Assembly: GCA_963663365.2 (NCBI GenBank)
Contig: CAXXIH010000005.1
Location: 124,001-188,000, forward strand
DNA from: G963663365 sp963663365
GTDB lineage: Bacteria > Hinthialibacterota > Hinthialibacteria > Hinthialibacterales > G963663365
Length of the DNA stretch: 64,000 bases
Direction of reading: 5' to 3'
Each line of letters opens with the position of its first letter. Within the stretch, counting starts at the first letter, position 1. The position numbers and the translations under genes were made by a program. The notes under the pieces were generated by a model. It ran no database searches. It had not been told where the DNA came from and was given only the letters and a program-made list of their open reading frames with translations. Positions 17,062 through 26,627 of this stretch are shown one piece after another.

Positions 17062-19692
17062 TTAGGGCTGCGGCAGAGTTTGTTCCGGCCATGGACGAGT
17101 AGAATCCTGCTGTCCGGACTGTTCAAACACAAACAGACGCTTGTCTTCTGCTCCCAAAGTCAGTTTTCCTCGTAACAGCGGCATAGGTGGATACTCATCC
17201 CCTGCGGCTTTTGTAATCATCTGGATCGGGGCGGATGGTGCAATACTCCATTGATCCGTCGATCCACGCGTTGCCACGCATGAAGTGGCTTGCTTAAATT
17301 CTAAACAAGTTTCCCCGCATTGCACATAAGTCCCAAAACCGAGCACAATCAGCACCGGTTGCTCAGTCGATTTCGAAAACACGATTGCTGCATAAACGCC
17401 ATCGGTCTCTAGCTGTTCACCTTGGATATTCCCCTGCCCTTGATTCACGGCCAAAAGAATCCGCTGATCTTTCAATCCTAATTCGATCTCACACGCGCCG
17501 CTGTCCAAGATTTTTGATTCACCATTTACAAAGCAACTTGGCTCATCGGCAAAGGCAGGCTCGTAGATGGCCACAAAGGTATTTTCGGGCCCCGTGCGAC
17601 GGGCCAAAAACGTATGTGTAAATGGCTTTTCCTGTTCGTAGGGTTGAGTCAAAAGATGAAAAACGCTTGTTATCCCTTGCCCGGCTGAAGGCAGCAGATG
17701 CAGACGCATTTCCGCATCCATCTTTCTTTGTGGATAAACCGATTCGGGATCCCCGGCCAGACTCCAAACCGCATTCACAATTTCCCCGGAATCACCCGCT
17801 TCATAGTCAGCCTGCCCGCCGCGGACATATTCCGGCGCGTCGAATGCTGTCTTCCCATCCTGCAGGCCGGCATCAATTTGCAGCGACTCCCCATAATTGT
17901 GATAAAGGTAGTCGTGTGTTTCCCCACCCCGCACGTGAAAGACATCCACAACCACGTTTTCGATAGAAAACACCGTCCGGTTGTAATGTGATGCCGTCTC
18001 ATAAAGCCCGTCGCCTACAGCCTGGATCACCCCAACCGAGGGATGGTCCAGAAATCCGGTGATTTTAGGAATCTGTTCCCCCTTCAGCCCTTCGCCCTGC
18101 GGTTGTGATTTGCGGTCAATTACAACCGTATTATGCGCCCAACTCATCGTGGCATGATCCCGCAAACTCAAATCGTTATAGGGCGTGGCCTTTTCCATAC
18201 CCATCAGTCGGTGGCAGGCATAAATCAATAAATTCAGGCGATCGGCGTGCTGATGCCCTCCCCCGGGCAAAAGCGCATTAACCGCCGCATAGATGTTGTT
18301 TCGTTTCAGAACCGCATAGCCGGATGACAAGTTGGCGGATGATGTCTGTAAGCCATCAGTCTCGATCTCCGGAGCGCCTACAAACAATGCCTGCTCGGGA
18401 CGGTTGCCGCGCAAGATGTCTTCTTCCAAACCAAGTTCTTTATAGCCGCAATAACGATAGGCGATTTCGCCGAATGGATCATAAATGGCGGCGCTGGCTT
18501 TGGCCGCCATCGAATCTCCAACAGTCGGCAAGGTTCCATCGAATGCCGCCATAGCCGATACCCAACGGGCAATGCCGGGCACCCAGGCGGATTGAGGATG
18601 CTTCGGCGAAAAGTAGTCAAAAACTTCGGGAGGAAAATGTTCGGCATCGCCAACCGAAAGGTTATGCCCCATCACCAGGTCCCGCAAAAACGGGCTGGCC
18701 GCATAGAGATGATACCCCGAACAGAGTTCCCAATGTGCGCCGTCATCAAGAAAATGGTGTTCGGTCATATAAGCCAAACTGCGGTGCTCGGGACGATTCT
18801 GCGGCGTGTAATCGCCATACCCAAATGCGAATTCCAAAAACCTTGGCTCACCCACGGCAATGCCAACCTGAATAACTGTGCCCAAAAAGTTGGCCAGGTT
18901 GTTATGGTCGAAATGGTACTCCTCATCCATTATCGCGTTTTCGCAAATGGTTCGCAGGAATTGATCTTCAATCCGCTGCTTCTCGTCATCGGTCAAAAAT
19001 CCTGCATCCCGCACTAACTCGTAGGCAACCGCGAATTTGTAGAGATTCCATGAGTCCCCCTCACGCGCATACATCAGCATGCACTTGCCGCCGTAGTTTT
19101 CGATGACTTTCAAGTTGCCGGTGACTTCATCCGCATAATAAAGCAATACCTGCGATACCCATTCCGCATATTGGGATTCTTCTAGCACTTGATACAAGAC
19201 ACCCGACTGATAGCAGGCTTCGGCCAGATCAATGATGAACAAACATCCCCAGCCGTCGTAATATGTTCCCGCCAGTTCGCTGTCTTTTTCATAGACCGGG
19301 GAAAATTCATCGGCACGGTATACCTTCCCCGTTTTGGGGCTTACGAATTCCTTATCTTCAAATGGCGAGAATATGAGCCGCGCCTTCGTTTCCGGGCACG
19401 TAAAAAGGTGATACACCCCCACCCGCCGCGTTGGGATCATATTCAAGACAGTCTCAATGTCCTGATCCAACCACGTCCGGCAAACTTCCTTTTTATTCTC
19501 AATAATTTTTTGCGCCCACTCGTACTTTTGATACTTCTGGCGCATTTCCCGGACTGTATCGGTTGAGATCATGCCCGCCGGATGCGCATAGTTGTTGGAT
19601 GATTCCGCAGCCTGCCCTCTGCCGGTCACAAACATGATCAAAAGAAAGAGAGAGATTTGAAAGCGGTGGACTGATAAATGCAGATTGAACAA
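17062..19692 (-). CDS. Secreted heparinase II/III-like polysaccharide lyase
   Basis: An 876-residue exported protein. The N-terminus has a signal peptide (ISLFLLIMFVTGRGQAAES, cleavage after about residue 29). An alpha/alpha-toroid region follows (residues ~60-430), then a Heparinase_II/III beta-sheet domain whose conserved GGGHQHADRLNLLIYA strand and histidines are near residues 480-495. These enzymes cleave uronic-acid polysaccharides such as heparin or alginate by beta-elimination. The start is a TTG at 19692 with a good AGGAG 9 bp upstream; the first in-frame ATG would destroy the signal peptide. Directly upstream of repeat copy A in the opposite sense. Substrate unknown. Confidence 0.85.
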   Translation of the reverse strand: MFNLHLSVHRFQISLFLLIMFVTGRGQAAESSNNYAHPAGMISTDTVREMRQKYQKYEWAQKIIENKKEVCRTWLDQDIETVLNMIPTRRVGVYHLFTCPETKARLIFSPFEDKEFVSPKTGKVYRADEFSPVYEKDSELAGTYYDGWGCLFIIDLAEACYQSGVLYQVLEESQYAEWVSQVLLYYADEVTGNLKVIENYGGKCMLMYAREGDSWNLYKFAVAYELVRDAGFLTDDEKQRIEDQFLRTICENAIMDEEYHFDHNNLANFLGTVIQVGIAVGEPRFLEFAFGYGDYTPQNRPEHRSLAYMTEHHFLDDGAHWELCSGYHLYAASPFLRDLVMGHNLSVGDAEHFPPEVFDYFSPKHPQSAWVPGIARWVSAMAAFDGTLPTVGDSMAAKASAAIYDPFGEIAYRYCGYKELGLEEDILRGNRPEQALFVGAPEIETDGLQTSSANLSSGYAVLKRNNIYAAVNALLPGGGHQHADRLNLLIYACHRLMGMEKATPYNDLSLRDHATMSWAHNTVVIDRKSQPQGEGLKGEQIPKITGFLDHPSVGVIQAVGDGLYETASHYNRTVFSIENVVVDVFHVRGGETHDYLYHNYGESLQIDAGLQDGKTAFDAPEYVRGGQADYEAGDSGEIVNAVWSLAGDPESVYPQRKMDAEMRLHLLPSAGQGITSVFHLLTQPYEQEKPFTHTFLARRTGPENTFVAIYEPAFADEPSCFVNGESKILDSGACEIELGLKDQRILLAVNQGQGNIQGEQLETDGVYAAIVFSKSTEQPVLIVLGFGTYVQCGETCLEFKQATSCVATRGSTDQWSIAPSAPIQMITKAAGDEYPPMPLLRGKLTLGAEDKRLFVFEQSGQQDSTRPWPEQTLPQP

Positions 19693-19798
19693 TCTTCGTT
19701 TCTCCTACGATCCTCGACTCTACAAATCGGAACAACATCAGCAAGGAGATTCAAACGAACACCGCAGTAATTACGCGCACCTAACAATTTATAAATAA

Positions 19799-20362
19799 CT
19801 ATTCCAAGCCGCGATTACTCGCCAACATATCGCCGCTTGAGATGAGTCCATTACTGGAGTGATAGGAATACTTTCCCGTCCGCTCTCCGATATCGACATA
19901 TTGCCCACCCCACTGCGCCTCTTTATCGGGCCCGACCGAACGCATTACATATCCCATACCATAGGGACGCATGATGGCCTCCTGCGCTTTGATATGCGCG
20001 CCCCAATACTCCCAATAGCGTTCGTTCTTACCTAAGATCGCCTGAGCTTCAAACCGCTTGGGTATCCAAGCATCCGTTGGGATTGTACTCATATAGGCGA
20101 TGGGCGTTGTTAACCGTTTATAGGTTAAAATCTCTGAGCCGGGGCTCGAGCCAAGGCCGTCAAAATCCGGAACATAGCTCCCGTTATCCATCCTGTACAT
20201 TTCAAATGAATTAACGACATTGCGCATATCCGCCAAAGATTGTGTCACCTTCGCGCGGATTTGTGCGTTCATGAAATTGGGAACGGCAATTGCCGCAAGA
20301 ATGCCTATAATCGCTACCACAATTAAAAGTTCAATAAGTGTAAAACCACGGGAGTGCATCAT
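19799..20362 (-). CDS. GspG-like type II secretion pseudopilin / prepilin
   Basis: A 187-residue prepilin-like protein: a short basic leader (MMHSRG) is followed by the class III prepilin peptidase site G|FTLIELL and a hydrophobic helix. The soluble part carries the GspG-like LTTPIAYMSTIPTD, a GPDK loop and the C-terminal SSNGLISSGD, all shared with the other eight copies in this window. The start has AAGGTGA just upstream; ATG 20362 or 20359 are equally possible. It is downstream of no secretion machinery; the nearest genes are the heparinase-like lyase and a kinase. Confidence 0.9.
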   Translation of the reverse strand: MMHSRGFTLIELLIVVAIIGILAAIAVPNFMNAQIRAKVTQSLADMRNVVNSFEMYRMDNGSYVPDFDGLGSSPGSEILTYKRLTTPIAYMSTIPTDAWIPKRFEAQAILGKNERYWEYWGAHIKAQEAIMRPYGMGYVMRSVGPDKEAQWGGQYVDIGERTGKYSYHSSNGLISSGDMLASNRGLE

Positions 20363-20613
20363 ATTTCACCTTCAGCCATATCGCATCATTCTAAAACCGA
20401 AACCATATTCTTCGCTAAAAAAGACTTCTAGTAAAGAGAGAAATAAACAGCCACGCCCGCTTGTCACGTTTGTATTGAACGGCAATCCAATTCGCTTCGA
20501 ATTAGACATTTTCAAGACAGTGCTTATTCCACAGTCAGGCGAAAAAAAACGAAACACAGTAGATCGTTTCTAAGTATCCTTTGGGTGTATACTACCTGGG
20601 AATTAACCGAATC

Positions 20614-21594
20614 ATGGATGATACCTCGCTCATAAACGCCATCGAGCAGTTTCAGCTCGGCACGCTTTATGAATGGAGAAAAGCGGGAGGTACAAAAAAT
20701 TCAAACTACGCCGTTGTTGCGGATACAGGCAAATGGTTCCTGCGCAAAAAACACCAGGACTACTGCGATGAGGCTCGAATTGAGTTCGATTTTCAAGCCG
20801 CGAAGTTCTGGTCCCGCCATCGGCTCCCCGTGCAAGTCCCATGCATTACACCTCAAGGCAAGCACTTTTGCCTTCAAGCAAACGAAATGTGGGAGGCCTT
20901 TCCGTATGTTGAAGGCAGCCATTTGAGAGATGGGAATCCGGATGACTGCCGGGCTTTGGGCCAAACCTTGGCCGCTCTGCATGGAACTGGCCGGGAATTC
21001 CCGCACCGGTTTTGCAAAGCAGCTGAGCGGGGCGAGACCGATCCCCAACGGCTTCGTATTCAATGCGAAACACTGCTTCTGGATTGCCCGCAATTGGCGG
21101 AACCATTAGCCCATTACAAAAAGGCCATCGTAACTGCATCCAAGGACCTGCCCAATTCTGTCTTTACGCAGTTACCCGCAACTCTAATCCATGGGGATCT
21201 TCAACCGGCCAATATCCTCATGGCAGATAGCTCGGTTGCCGCGCTGGTCGACCTTGATTGGTGTATGTGGATGCCACGCATTTATGACATCGCCTACGCT
21301 TTGCTCTGTTGCTGTGCCGGTCATGAGGACAAATTTGATGGTGGCGATATCTGGTCGCTTACCCAAACGCCGATTTTCGAAGGCTCCGCATCGCGCGCCT
21401 TCCTCGATGCCTATCGAAAGGGCGGTTGTCCGCTCACCAATAATGAACGAAACGCTCTCTTACCGCAGCTCATTCTTTCCTGGTGCGAGATGCGTATTGA
21501 TGGCGCGCTAAAGGTCTCCCCTGAACAGCGCGCCGAATTTCTGCAACGCGATCCACATGAAATCGAGACTGCAATACAGAAAGCCCTTGCCTAA
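20614..21594 (+). CDS. Aminoglycoside phosphotransferase-family kinase
   Basis: A 326-residue cytoplasmic kinase of the APH/choline kinase fold. The N-terminal lobe has NSNYAVV..GKWFLRKKH (nucleotide lysine), and the catalytic loop is IHGDLQPANIL followed by the metal-binding LVDLDW. Overall it resembles homoserine kinase type II/HSK2-like proteins that phosphorylate small hydroxylated metabolites or sugars. The ATG at 20614 is preferred to a TTG at 20581. Its TAA (21592-21594) overlaps the TAG of the convergent alpha-mannosidase gene, so the two share bases. In a carbohydrate context it may phosphorylate a released sugar; this is inference. Confidence 0.83.
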   Translation: MDDTSLINAIEQFQLGTLYEWRKAGGTKNSNYAVVADTGKWFLRKKHQDYCDEARIEFDFQAAKFWSRHRLPVQVPCITPQGKHFCLQANEMWEAFPYVEGSHLRDGNPDDCRALGQTLAALHGTGREFPHRFCKAAERGETDPQRLRIQCETLLLDCPQLAEPLAHYKKAIVTASKDLPNSVFTQLPATLIHGDLQPANILMADSSVAALVDLDWCMWMPRIYDIAYALLCCCAGHEDKFDGGDIWSLTQTPIFEGSASRAFLDAYRKGGCPLTNNERNALLPQLILSWCEMRIDGALKVSPEQRAEFLQRDPHEIETAIQKALA

Positions 21595-24500
21595 AACTTC
21601 ACTCGCACTGTCTTGATTTCATAGGGAAGAAATTCCAAAGTTGCTATCCCGCGCGCGTGTTTGAGTTTTTTGTCCTGACGCTCCACCAGATTGCATTCCG
21701 AAAGGCTGCTCGGACGTTCGGTAAACATAATTTTTGCCGTTCCCCGGCATCCATGAGCTTCATAAAGTCGCAAGATCAACGAATCGTCTGCCTCAGCCTT
21801 TTTAATGCTATCCACGATGATGTGGTCCGAATCTAATGTCACCCATGAATAATCCGGCGGAAGCGAACCACGATGGCTGCCCGCCGGTGTGCACAGCAAT
21901 GGCGTATTCAATTCCGCCGATTGTCGTACGGCGGCTCCCATACGCCAGTCTCCGGCATGAGGATAAAGGCTATAGGTAAAGGCATGATGCCCTTCATCGG
22001 TGGTTGGATCCGGCATCACCGGCGAACGAAGCAACGAAATACGCATCAGATTACCCCGGCAGTCGTATCCATATTTGCAATCGTTCAACAGGCTTACACC
22101 ATAATCGCCTTCCGATAAATCCGCCCAACGTTGCGCGGCCACTTCAAATTGTGCGCGCTCCCAGCTGTGATTACGGGTAGTTGGACGTTCCAACGTTCCG
22201 AATTGAATCTCATACGTCGCCTTATGGGCGTGGATATTGAGCGGAAATGCCGCTTTCAGCAGCATCCGCTTCTCATTCCATTCCGCGGTTGTGGAAAAAT
22301 CGATCCGTGGCGAATCCGCATACAGAATAACATCTTGAGTTAAAGTGGATTTCTCTGACTTCCGTCGGATCCGTAGACGAGCCCGCAAGGGGCCTTCCTC
22401 ACACACTTCAAGTTCCGCCCGTGCACTGAATGGTTGGCACTTCTCTTCAAAATTAAAATCGATATCCCAAGCGTCGTGTTTGTGCGGACGATCTTCGAAC
22501 AGTTGGAGTAAATTCCCTTGTTTCCCCGGCTCAAGAACATCCCGCTGATATCGCTTATCGTAGATGCGGCTGATTTCTCCCGCTTGGTTGAGTTCGATCT
22601 TTAAATATTGGTTCTCCATACAACTCTTGGAGACTTTCAATCCCGTGTTCGCTGTTTTTACTGCTTTTGCATCATTCAGATGGAAGACACGATGCCCCAT
22701 CGACGGCACTTGGTCGGCAAGGAAAAGCAAAGCACTCCCGCCGTCCTCCGTCTTGATTCTCTGCACCGGCCGTGATCTTCCATCCGGCCCGGTGATGACC
22801 GGGTGTTTGCAGCCCTTGGTGAGCGGAATTTGTACAAGTTCCGAACGTTCCCAGGAAAGCGTGTTCGTGACAACCACCGCCTGTCCTTCGCCCCGTGTAT
22901 CGCAAAGACGCAACAATTGCCTCTCGGCTCCGGCAATCGTCTTGTGCGCCCGATTCAATACGCCTTCGAATTCTTTCTCCGAAGTCTTATGCACCTCGGT
23001 TACGGACGAACCGGGCAGGATGTCATGGAACTGATTGAGGAGCACAATCTCCCAATCCTTGCGCAGGTCCTCGGTGGGATATTTGCCATCTGACAGGTAT
23101 GAACGCGCTGATAGTATCTCCGCATCCCGCAAGGCCAATTCGCATTTCCGGTTGAAACGTTTGGTGCGGGCATGAGTTGTCTGGCACCCCCGGTGCAGCT
23201 CCAAATAAAGTTCCCCGGTCCATATCGGAAGTTCCTGCAAAGGAACACTCTTTTCAATATCGCGGAAAAACTCCTCGATTGTCCCGAATCGGCACGCCGG
23301 AATCCCCGCCAGATTTTTCAGGCGTTGCCCGTTCTCAAGCATTTCCTTTGTTGGTCCGCCCCCGCCATCGCCGAACCCGAATGAAGCCAAGCATTCCGGG
23401 GCCAGCCCCTTGGTTCTATATTTTTCCCAATGACCGATTAACTTATCGGGTTGCACTTGGATATTGTCTTTTTCGTCGCTCGCTATCGATAGGATTCGTG
23501 TGCCGTCGATGCCTTCCCACCAAAACAGTGAATGCGGAAAGGGGTTATAGCTATTCCATGTCATTTTGGTGGTGTAGAAATAATCAAGTTCCGCTTTTTT
23601 GAAAATCTGCGGCAAAGCCCCGCTGAAACCGAAAGCATCCAGAAGCCAGGCTACACGTGAGCGCACACCAAACTCTTTGTCATAAAAATCGTTTCCGTAC
23701 AGAATCTGCCGGACGAACGATTCTCCGCTTGGGACATTGTTGTCTTGCTCAACCCATGGCGCTCCCAAACATTCCCAACGGCCTTCACGTACACGTTGCC
23801 GGATTTGCTCATGGAGATGCGGATAATCCTCTTTGATATAGGCATAAAGTTGCGGTTGGCTGAATGAAAAGGGGAATTCGGGATATTCCTCCATATATTT
23901 GAGCATCGAAGCCACGGTGCGCCCGCATTTGCGCCGCGTTTCTCGGATTGGCCAAAGCCATGCCGTATCCATATGCGTATGGCCGGTCAAAAATAACTTG
24001 CCATCGCGCGGTGCGGACGGGAACTTCTTCAAACCTTCACGCAGAACCTTTTGTGCCTTCTTGAGCGATTTGAAATAAACGTCCGCTCCTAAATGTTGAA
24101 GATCCACTTCTTTCAGGACCTGATGCATTAAACGCACCATGGTCAGCCGCAACATCGAACCTTCAGGCTGCACCAAAGCCGCATCGAGGGCGACACGTGC
24201 ATCCCAATAGAATTTGTGCACATCCATTCGTTTCACGGCCAGCCGGGCATATTCAAACAGGACTTCAATAGGCAGCCGGTTCACATACGGCGTATTAACC
24301 GCCTCAACCAGCAGATCGTACCGCTCCCCTCCTTTGGCGGAGGAAGTCAACAGAACTTCATCCCGGTTTTTGCATAATCCCTGAGTCGGCTTTCCATTTA
24401 AATAACAAAGGCTCTCTCCCCCCGGTCGAAGCAGCAAAGCCACGGCCTTTCCTTTGAGACCGCGGGGTATAGAAAAACCTGTGCGGAACCAGCAAGTACA

Positions 24501-24710
24501 ATCAGGATCCGGCGCGCCCCAATGCAATGGCAGACCGATCTTACGCCATCCTTTGGTTGGTGGACGGTCCGGCCCTTTGCCTTGGCCGGTTGCACACATC
24601 TCCCAGCCGTCAATCGCCTGCATATCTTCATAAATCGTTCCGCGAATTTCTTTGAGCGTATTCTCCAACTGCTCAATCAAAATCTGATGTTCTGCTTCGT
24701 GCGCCTTCAC
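21591..24710 (-). CDS. GH38 alpha-mannosidase
   Basis: A 1039-residue cytoplasmic retaining alpha-mannosidase. The N-terminal ~230 residues form the accessory domain; the GH38 catalytic barrel starts at LTGHTHMDTAWLWP (zinc ligands H244/H246 region and D248), with the nucleophile strand WLLDAFGFSG (D358) and a FSFSQPQLYAY segment between. The middle three-helix domain and C-terminal beta-sandwich end in LPYEIKTVRVKF. No signal peptide. Size is that of bacterial family members. The start is GTG 24710 with GGAGG 11 bp upstream; no in-frame ATG precedes the conserved region. It is followed tail to tail by the APH-type kinase and lies next to repeat copy B. Confidence 0.93.
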   Translation of the reverse strand: MKAHEAEHQILIEQLENTLKEIRGTIYEDMQAIDGWEMCATGQGKGPDRPPTKGWRKIGLPLHWGAPDPDCTCWFRTGFSIPRGLKGKAVALLLRPGGESLCYLNGKPTQGLCKNRDEVLLTSSAKGGERYDLLVEAVNTPYVNRLPIEVLFEYARLAVKRMDVHKFYWDARVALDAALVQPEGSMLRLTMVRLMHQVLKEVDLQHLGADVYFKSLKKAQKVLREGLKKFPSAPRDGKLFLTGHTHMDTAWLWPIRETRRKCGRTVASMLKYMEEYPEFPFSFSQPQLYAYIKEDYPHLHEQIRQRVREGRWECLGAPWVEQDNNVPSGESFVRQILYGNDFYDKEFGVRSRVAWLLDAFGFSGALPQIFKKAELDYFYTTKMTWNSYNPFPHSLFWWEGIDGTRILSIASDEKDNIQVQPDKLIGHWEKYRTKGLAPECLASFGFGDGGGGPTKEMLENGQRLKNLAGIPACRFGTIEEFFRDIEKSVPLQELPIWTGELYLELHRGCQTTHARTKRFNRKCELALRDAEILSARSYLSDGKYPTEDLRKDWEIVLLNQFHDILPGSSVTEVHKTSEKEFEGVLNRAHKTIAGAERQLLRLCDTRGEGQAVVVTNTLSWERSELVQIPLTKGCKHPVITGPDGRSRPVQRIKTEDGGSALLFLADQVPSMGHRVFHLNDAKAVKTANTGLKVSKSCMENQYLKIELNQAGEISRIYDKRYQRDVLEPGKQGNLLQLFEDRPHKHDAWDIDFNFEEKCQPFSARAELEVCEEGPLRARLRIRRKSEKSTLTQDVILYADSPRIDFSTTAEWNEKRMLLKAAFPLNIHAHKATYEIQFGTLERPTTRNHSWERAQFEVAAQRWADLSEGDYGVSLLNDCKYGYDCRGNLMRISLLRSPVMPDPTTDEGHHAFTYSLYPHAGDWRMGAAVRQSAELNTPLLCTPAGSHRGSLPPDYSWVTLDSDHIIVDSIKKAEADDSLILRLYEAHGCRGTAKIMFTERPSSLSECNLVERQDKKLKHARGIATLEFLPYEIKTVRVKF

Positions 24711-24765
24711 AGTGTCATGATCCTCCGGGCCGCCTTCTCAAGCCGCCAAGTACATTTCTAATACT

Positions 24766-25388
24766 AAAACTGGTTCCAAAACTACAGGCTATAAATGGCG
24801 GCGGGAGGGCGAAGCTCCTGCTGAGCCGTTACCTTAAATAGATGCATATGTATCTCCCTATCCACCAACTCTCTCAATGGAACACACCAAGCACCGTAGG
24901 TGCCGGGAGCGACTGTCTTAAAAATCAAGGCCACATCGCCACGAGCCGAATCGACTATCGGCACTCTGCTTTGCGGGGTGCTGATCAGGAATATTTAAAA
25001 AATACACCTCGAAATCGTGGGCCGTTAGGCGTCAGGTCCTGCCCGGTCACGGGCCGGGAGGGTGAGACTCCTGCCGAACCGCCGTTTGCTATAAAAACAC
25101 ATACATCTCCCTATCCACCAACTCTCTCAATGGAACACACCAAGCACCGTAGGTGCGACGAGAAAATAGCCCCGGGCAAGCGTAGCGCCGCCCGGGGTAA
25201 AATCCACCATAATTCTCAAGCGCTGTAAGCGCGCAAGAGAACGAATTATCTCGATCCGCAGGGTGCCGATCTACTACATCATAGAAACACACTCCGGAAT
25301 CGTGTGCCGTTAGCCCCGCCTTGACAGGACCACCGTGGCGCCCGGGTAAAGCCTTGGCTTCCCGAAAAGGGATTTTGAAACCACTTCC
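24766..25388 (+). repeat. Composite multi-hairpin intergenic element, copy B
   Basis: A 623 bp non-coding stretch, the longest of three related elements, with degenerate inverted ends (24766-24783 and 25371-25388). The internal module is present twice: GCACC-GTA-GGTGC at 24891-24903 and 25144-25156, each preceded by a GGGCGA(A/G)GCTCCTGC-type block and by CCACCAACTCTCTCAATGGA. The second module continues with CCCCGGGC...GCCCGGGG (25170-25177 with 25190-25197) and AGCGCT-GTA-AGCGC (25219-25232). It lies between the alpha-mannosidase start and a terminator of the next minus-strand gene. Confidence 0.8.
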
Positions 25389-25397
25389 AAAAGAAAT

Positions 25398-25422
25398 AGG
25401 GGGCATGAAAATCATGCCCCCT
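25398..25422 (-). terminator. Rho-independent terminator of the 25473-26447 gene
   Basis: An 11 bp perfect stem (AGGGGGCATGA / TCATGCCCCCT) with an AAA triloop, 50 bp past the stop codon. On the minus strand it is followed by TATTTCTTTT. Just outside the right end of repeat copy B. Confidence 0.85.
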
Positions 25423-25472
25423 CCAAAAAGTGAGATCGTTCCAAGACTCAAAAAGTCTTCGTAACTAATCAA

Positions 25473-26447
25473 TTACATGTCGCCCCACTGAGCAACAGGT
25501 GTAACCGTCTCGCCAAGTGCCCACTGCACGCAACGCTGGATCACGCTTGTACCTTCCGGCGTTAAGTAATCAAGTGGTTCAATCCAAACCATCGGATGTG
25601 CATCGTCACTTACGGGGCGCTCATTTCCGCCGCCATAAAATGTCAAGACACGGCGGGCGGGAGCTGGCGTACCATCGGATAGAGAAGCACCGGCTTCGAT
25701 AACCGCGACGGCGGCTTTGGTCGGATCACTGGTCCAAACAGCCAGGACTTCAGCGCCAGGAGCCGCATTATCGACCATGTCAAAAATGCCTTGCCAAGAC
25801 CGTCCCAAATCCTCAGGAGGACCATCCGGTCCGTCACCGTAAATGTTAAAAACATCAGGAAGGCCTGCTGTCAATTCATGCACTTTGCCGGCTTCGGTCA
25901 AGGTAATGGATTGAGCGTTTTCACCGCTAATATCACCACTACTGGAGCCGCTAAAAATGAACGTGGAGCCGATTTTGCTCTCACGATCACCCAAATTCGC
26001 ATGTTCGCCCTGGATAACGGGAACAGGAACACTTTTCAATGGCGGGCCAATGGATGACCAGCAAGTACCTGTATTCCAGCAAAGGGCATAGCCCTCATCT
26101 TCGAGGAATGTTGGATACCAGTTGAATACGCCGTCATCGACCCAGGGGAAATAATCCGCATCATCACCTGATGGGAACGGCATTTCACCATCGAGTAGAT
26201 AAAACTGCACAACATAATCCGGCATCAGAATGGGAAAATAGCCCATTTCCTGAAGCTTATAACGAAGGATTTCATCGCCCATTGAGAAATGAGGCCCCAC
26301 AGCGAAGTCCCGGTCACTGGTGGAATTATCGCTACCAGGAATCCAGGAGATACGAGCTGAAAGTGCCAATTTCTTCGGTGCGGCATCGGCGGCAACAACA
26401 CCGAAGCACAAAACGCATACCGTCGCTAAAAGAAGAACTTTTTTCAT
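25473..26447 (-). CDS. Secreted protein of unknown function
   Basis: A 324-residue exported protein with a clear Sec signal peptide (MKKVLLLATVCVLCFGVVAADA, cleavage near residue 22). I do not recognise the family. The acidic mature part alternates beta-rich segments; VPVIQGEHANLGDRE and VLTFYGGGNERPVSDDAHPM loosely resemble ThuA/glutamine-amidotransferase-like folds, but this is weak. The gene stands alone: a 489 bp AT-rich upstream region with a palindrome, a GGGGG ribosome-binding site 9 bp before ATG, a 5'-UTR hairpin and a strong terminator. This packaging suggests high, independently controlled expression. The unrelated secreted gene at 45624-47063 is packaged the same way. Confidence 0.75.
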   Translation of the reverse strand: MKKVLLLATVCVLCFGVVAADAAPKKLALSARISWIPGSDNSTSDRDFAVGPHFSMGDEILRYKLQEMGYFPILMPDYVVQFYLLDGEMPFPSGDDADYFPWVDDGVFNWYPTFLEDEGYALCWNTGTCWSSIGPPLKSVPVPVIQGEHANLGDRESKIGSTFIFSGSSSGDISGENAQSITLTEAGKVHELTAGLPDVFNIYGDGPDGPPEDLGRSWQGIFDMVDNAAPGAEVLAVWTSDPTKAAVAVIEAGASLSDGTPAPARRVLTFYGGGNERPVSDDAHPMVWIEPLDYLTPEGTSVIQRCVQWALGETVTPVAQWGDM

Positions 26448-26475
26448 GTTAATAAACCCCCATGGTGTTTTTACC

Positions 26476-26497
26476 GGCTTTCGTCATTGCGAAAGCC
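26476..26497 (-). promoter_or_regulatory. 5'-UTR stem-loop of the secreted protein gene
   Basis: GGCTTTCG - 6 nt loop - CGAAAGCC, a perfect 8 bp stem about 28 bp before the ATG at 26447 and upstream of the ribosome-binding site. Likely an mRNA-stabilising or regulatory hairpin; not followed by a T-run, so not a terminator. Confidence 0.55.
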
Positions 26498-26627
26498 CCA
26501 AAGTTGAATACTGTTTTTCTTAAATACTAAAAGGACCTCACCACCTCCCTTCGCGATGCTGTTCTATCAAATCTTCGACATCAAAATATCGATTGATTTC
26601 TATTATTCTCCATAAAGATTTTCACAA

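Noticed and set aside
16748..17065. A 105-codon plus-strand frame with MEHTKHRRC..KIAPG motif
   Set aside because: It lies wholly in repeat copy A and its 'motif' (also in copy B) merely translates the GCACC-N3-GGTGC and CCCCGGGC hairpin blocks. No ribosome-binding site.
24842..25228. A 128-codon plus-strand frame across repeat copy B
   Set aside because: Its conserved peptide is explained by the repeat's hairpin sequence; no signal or domain, and it does not continue in the other copies.
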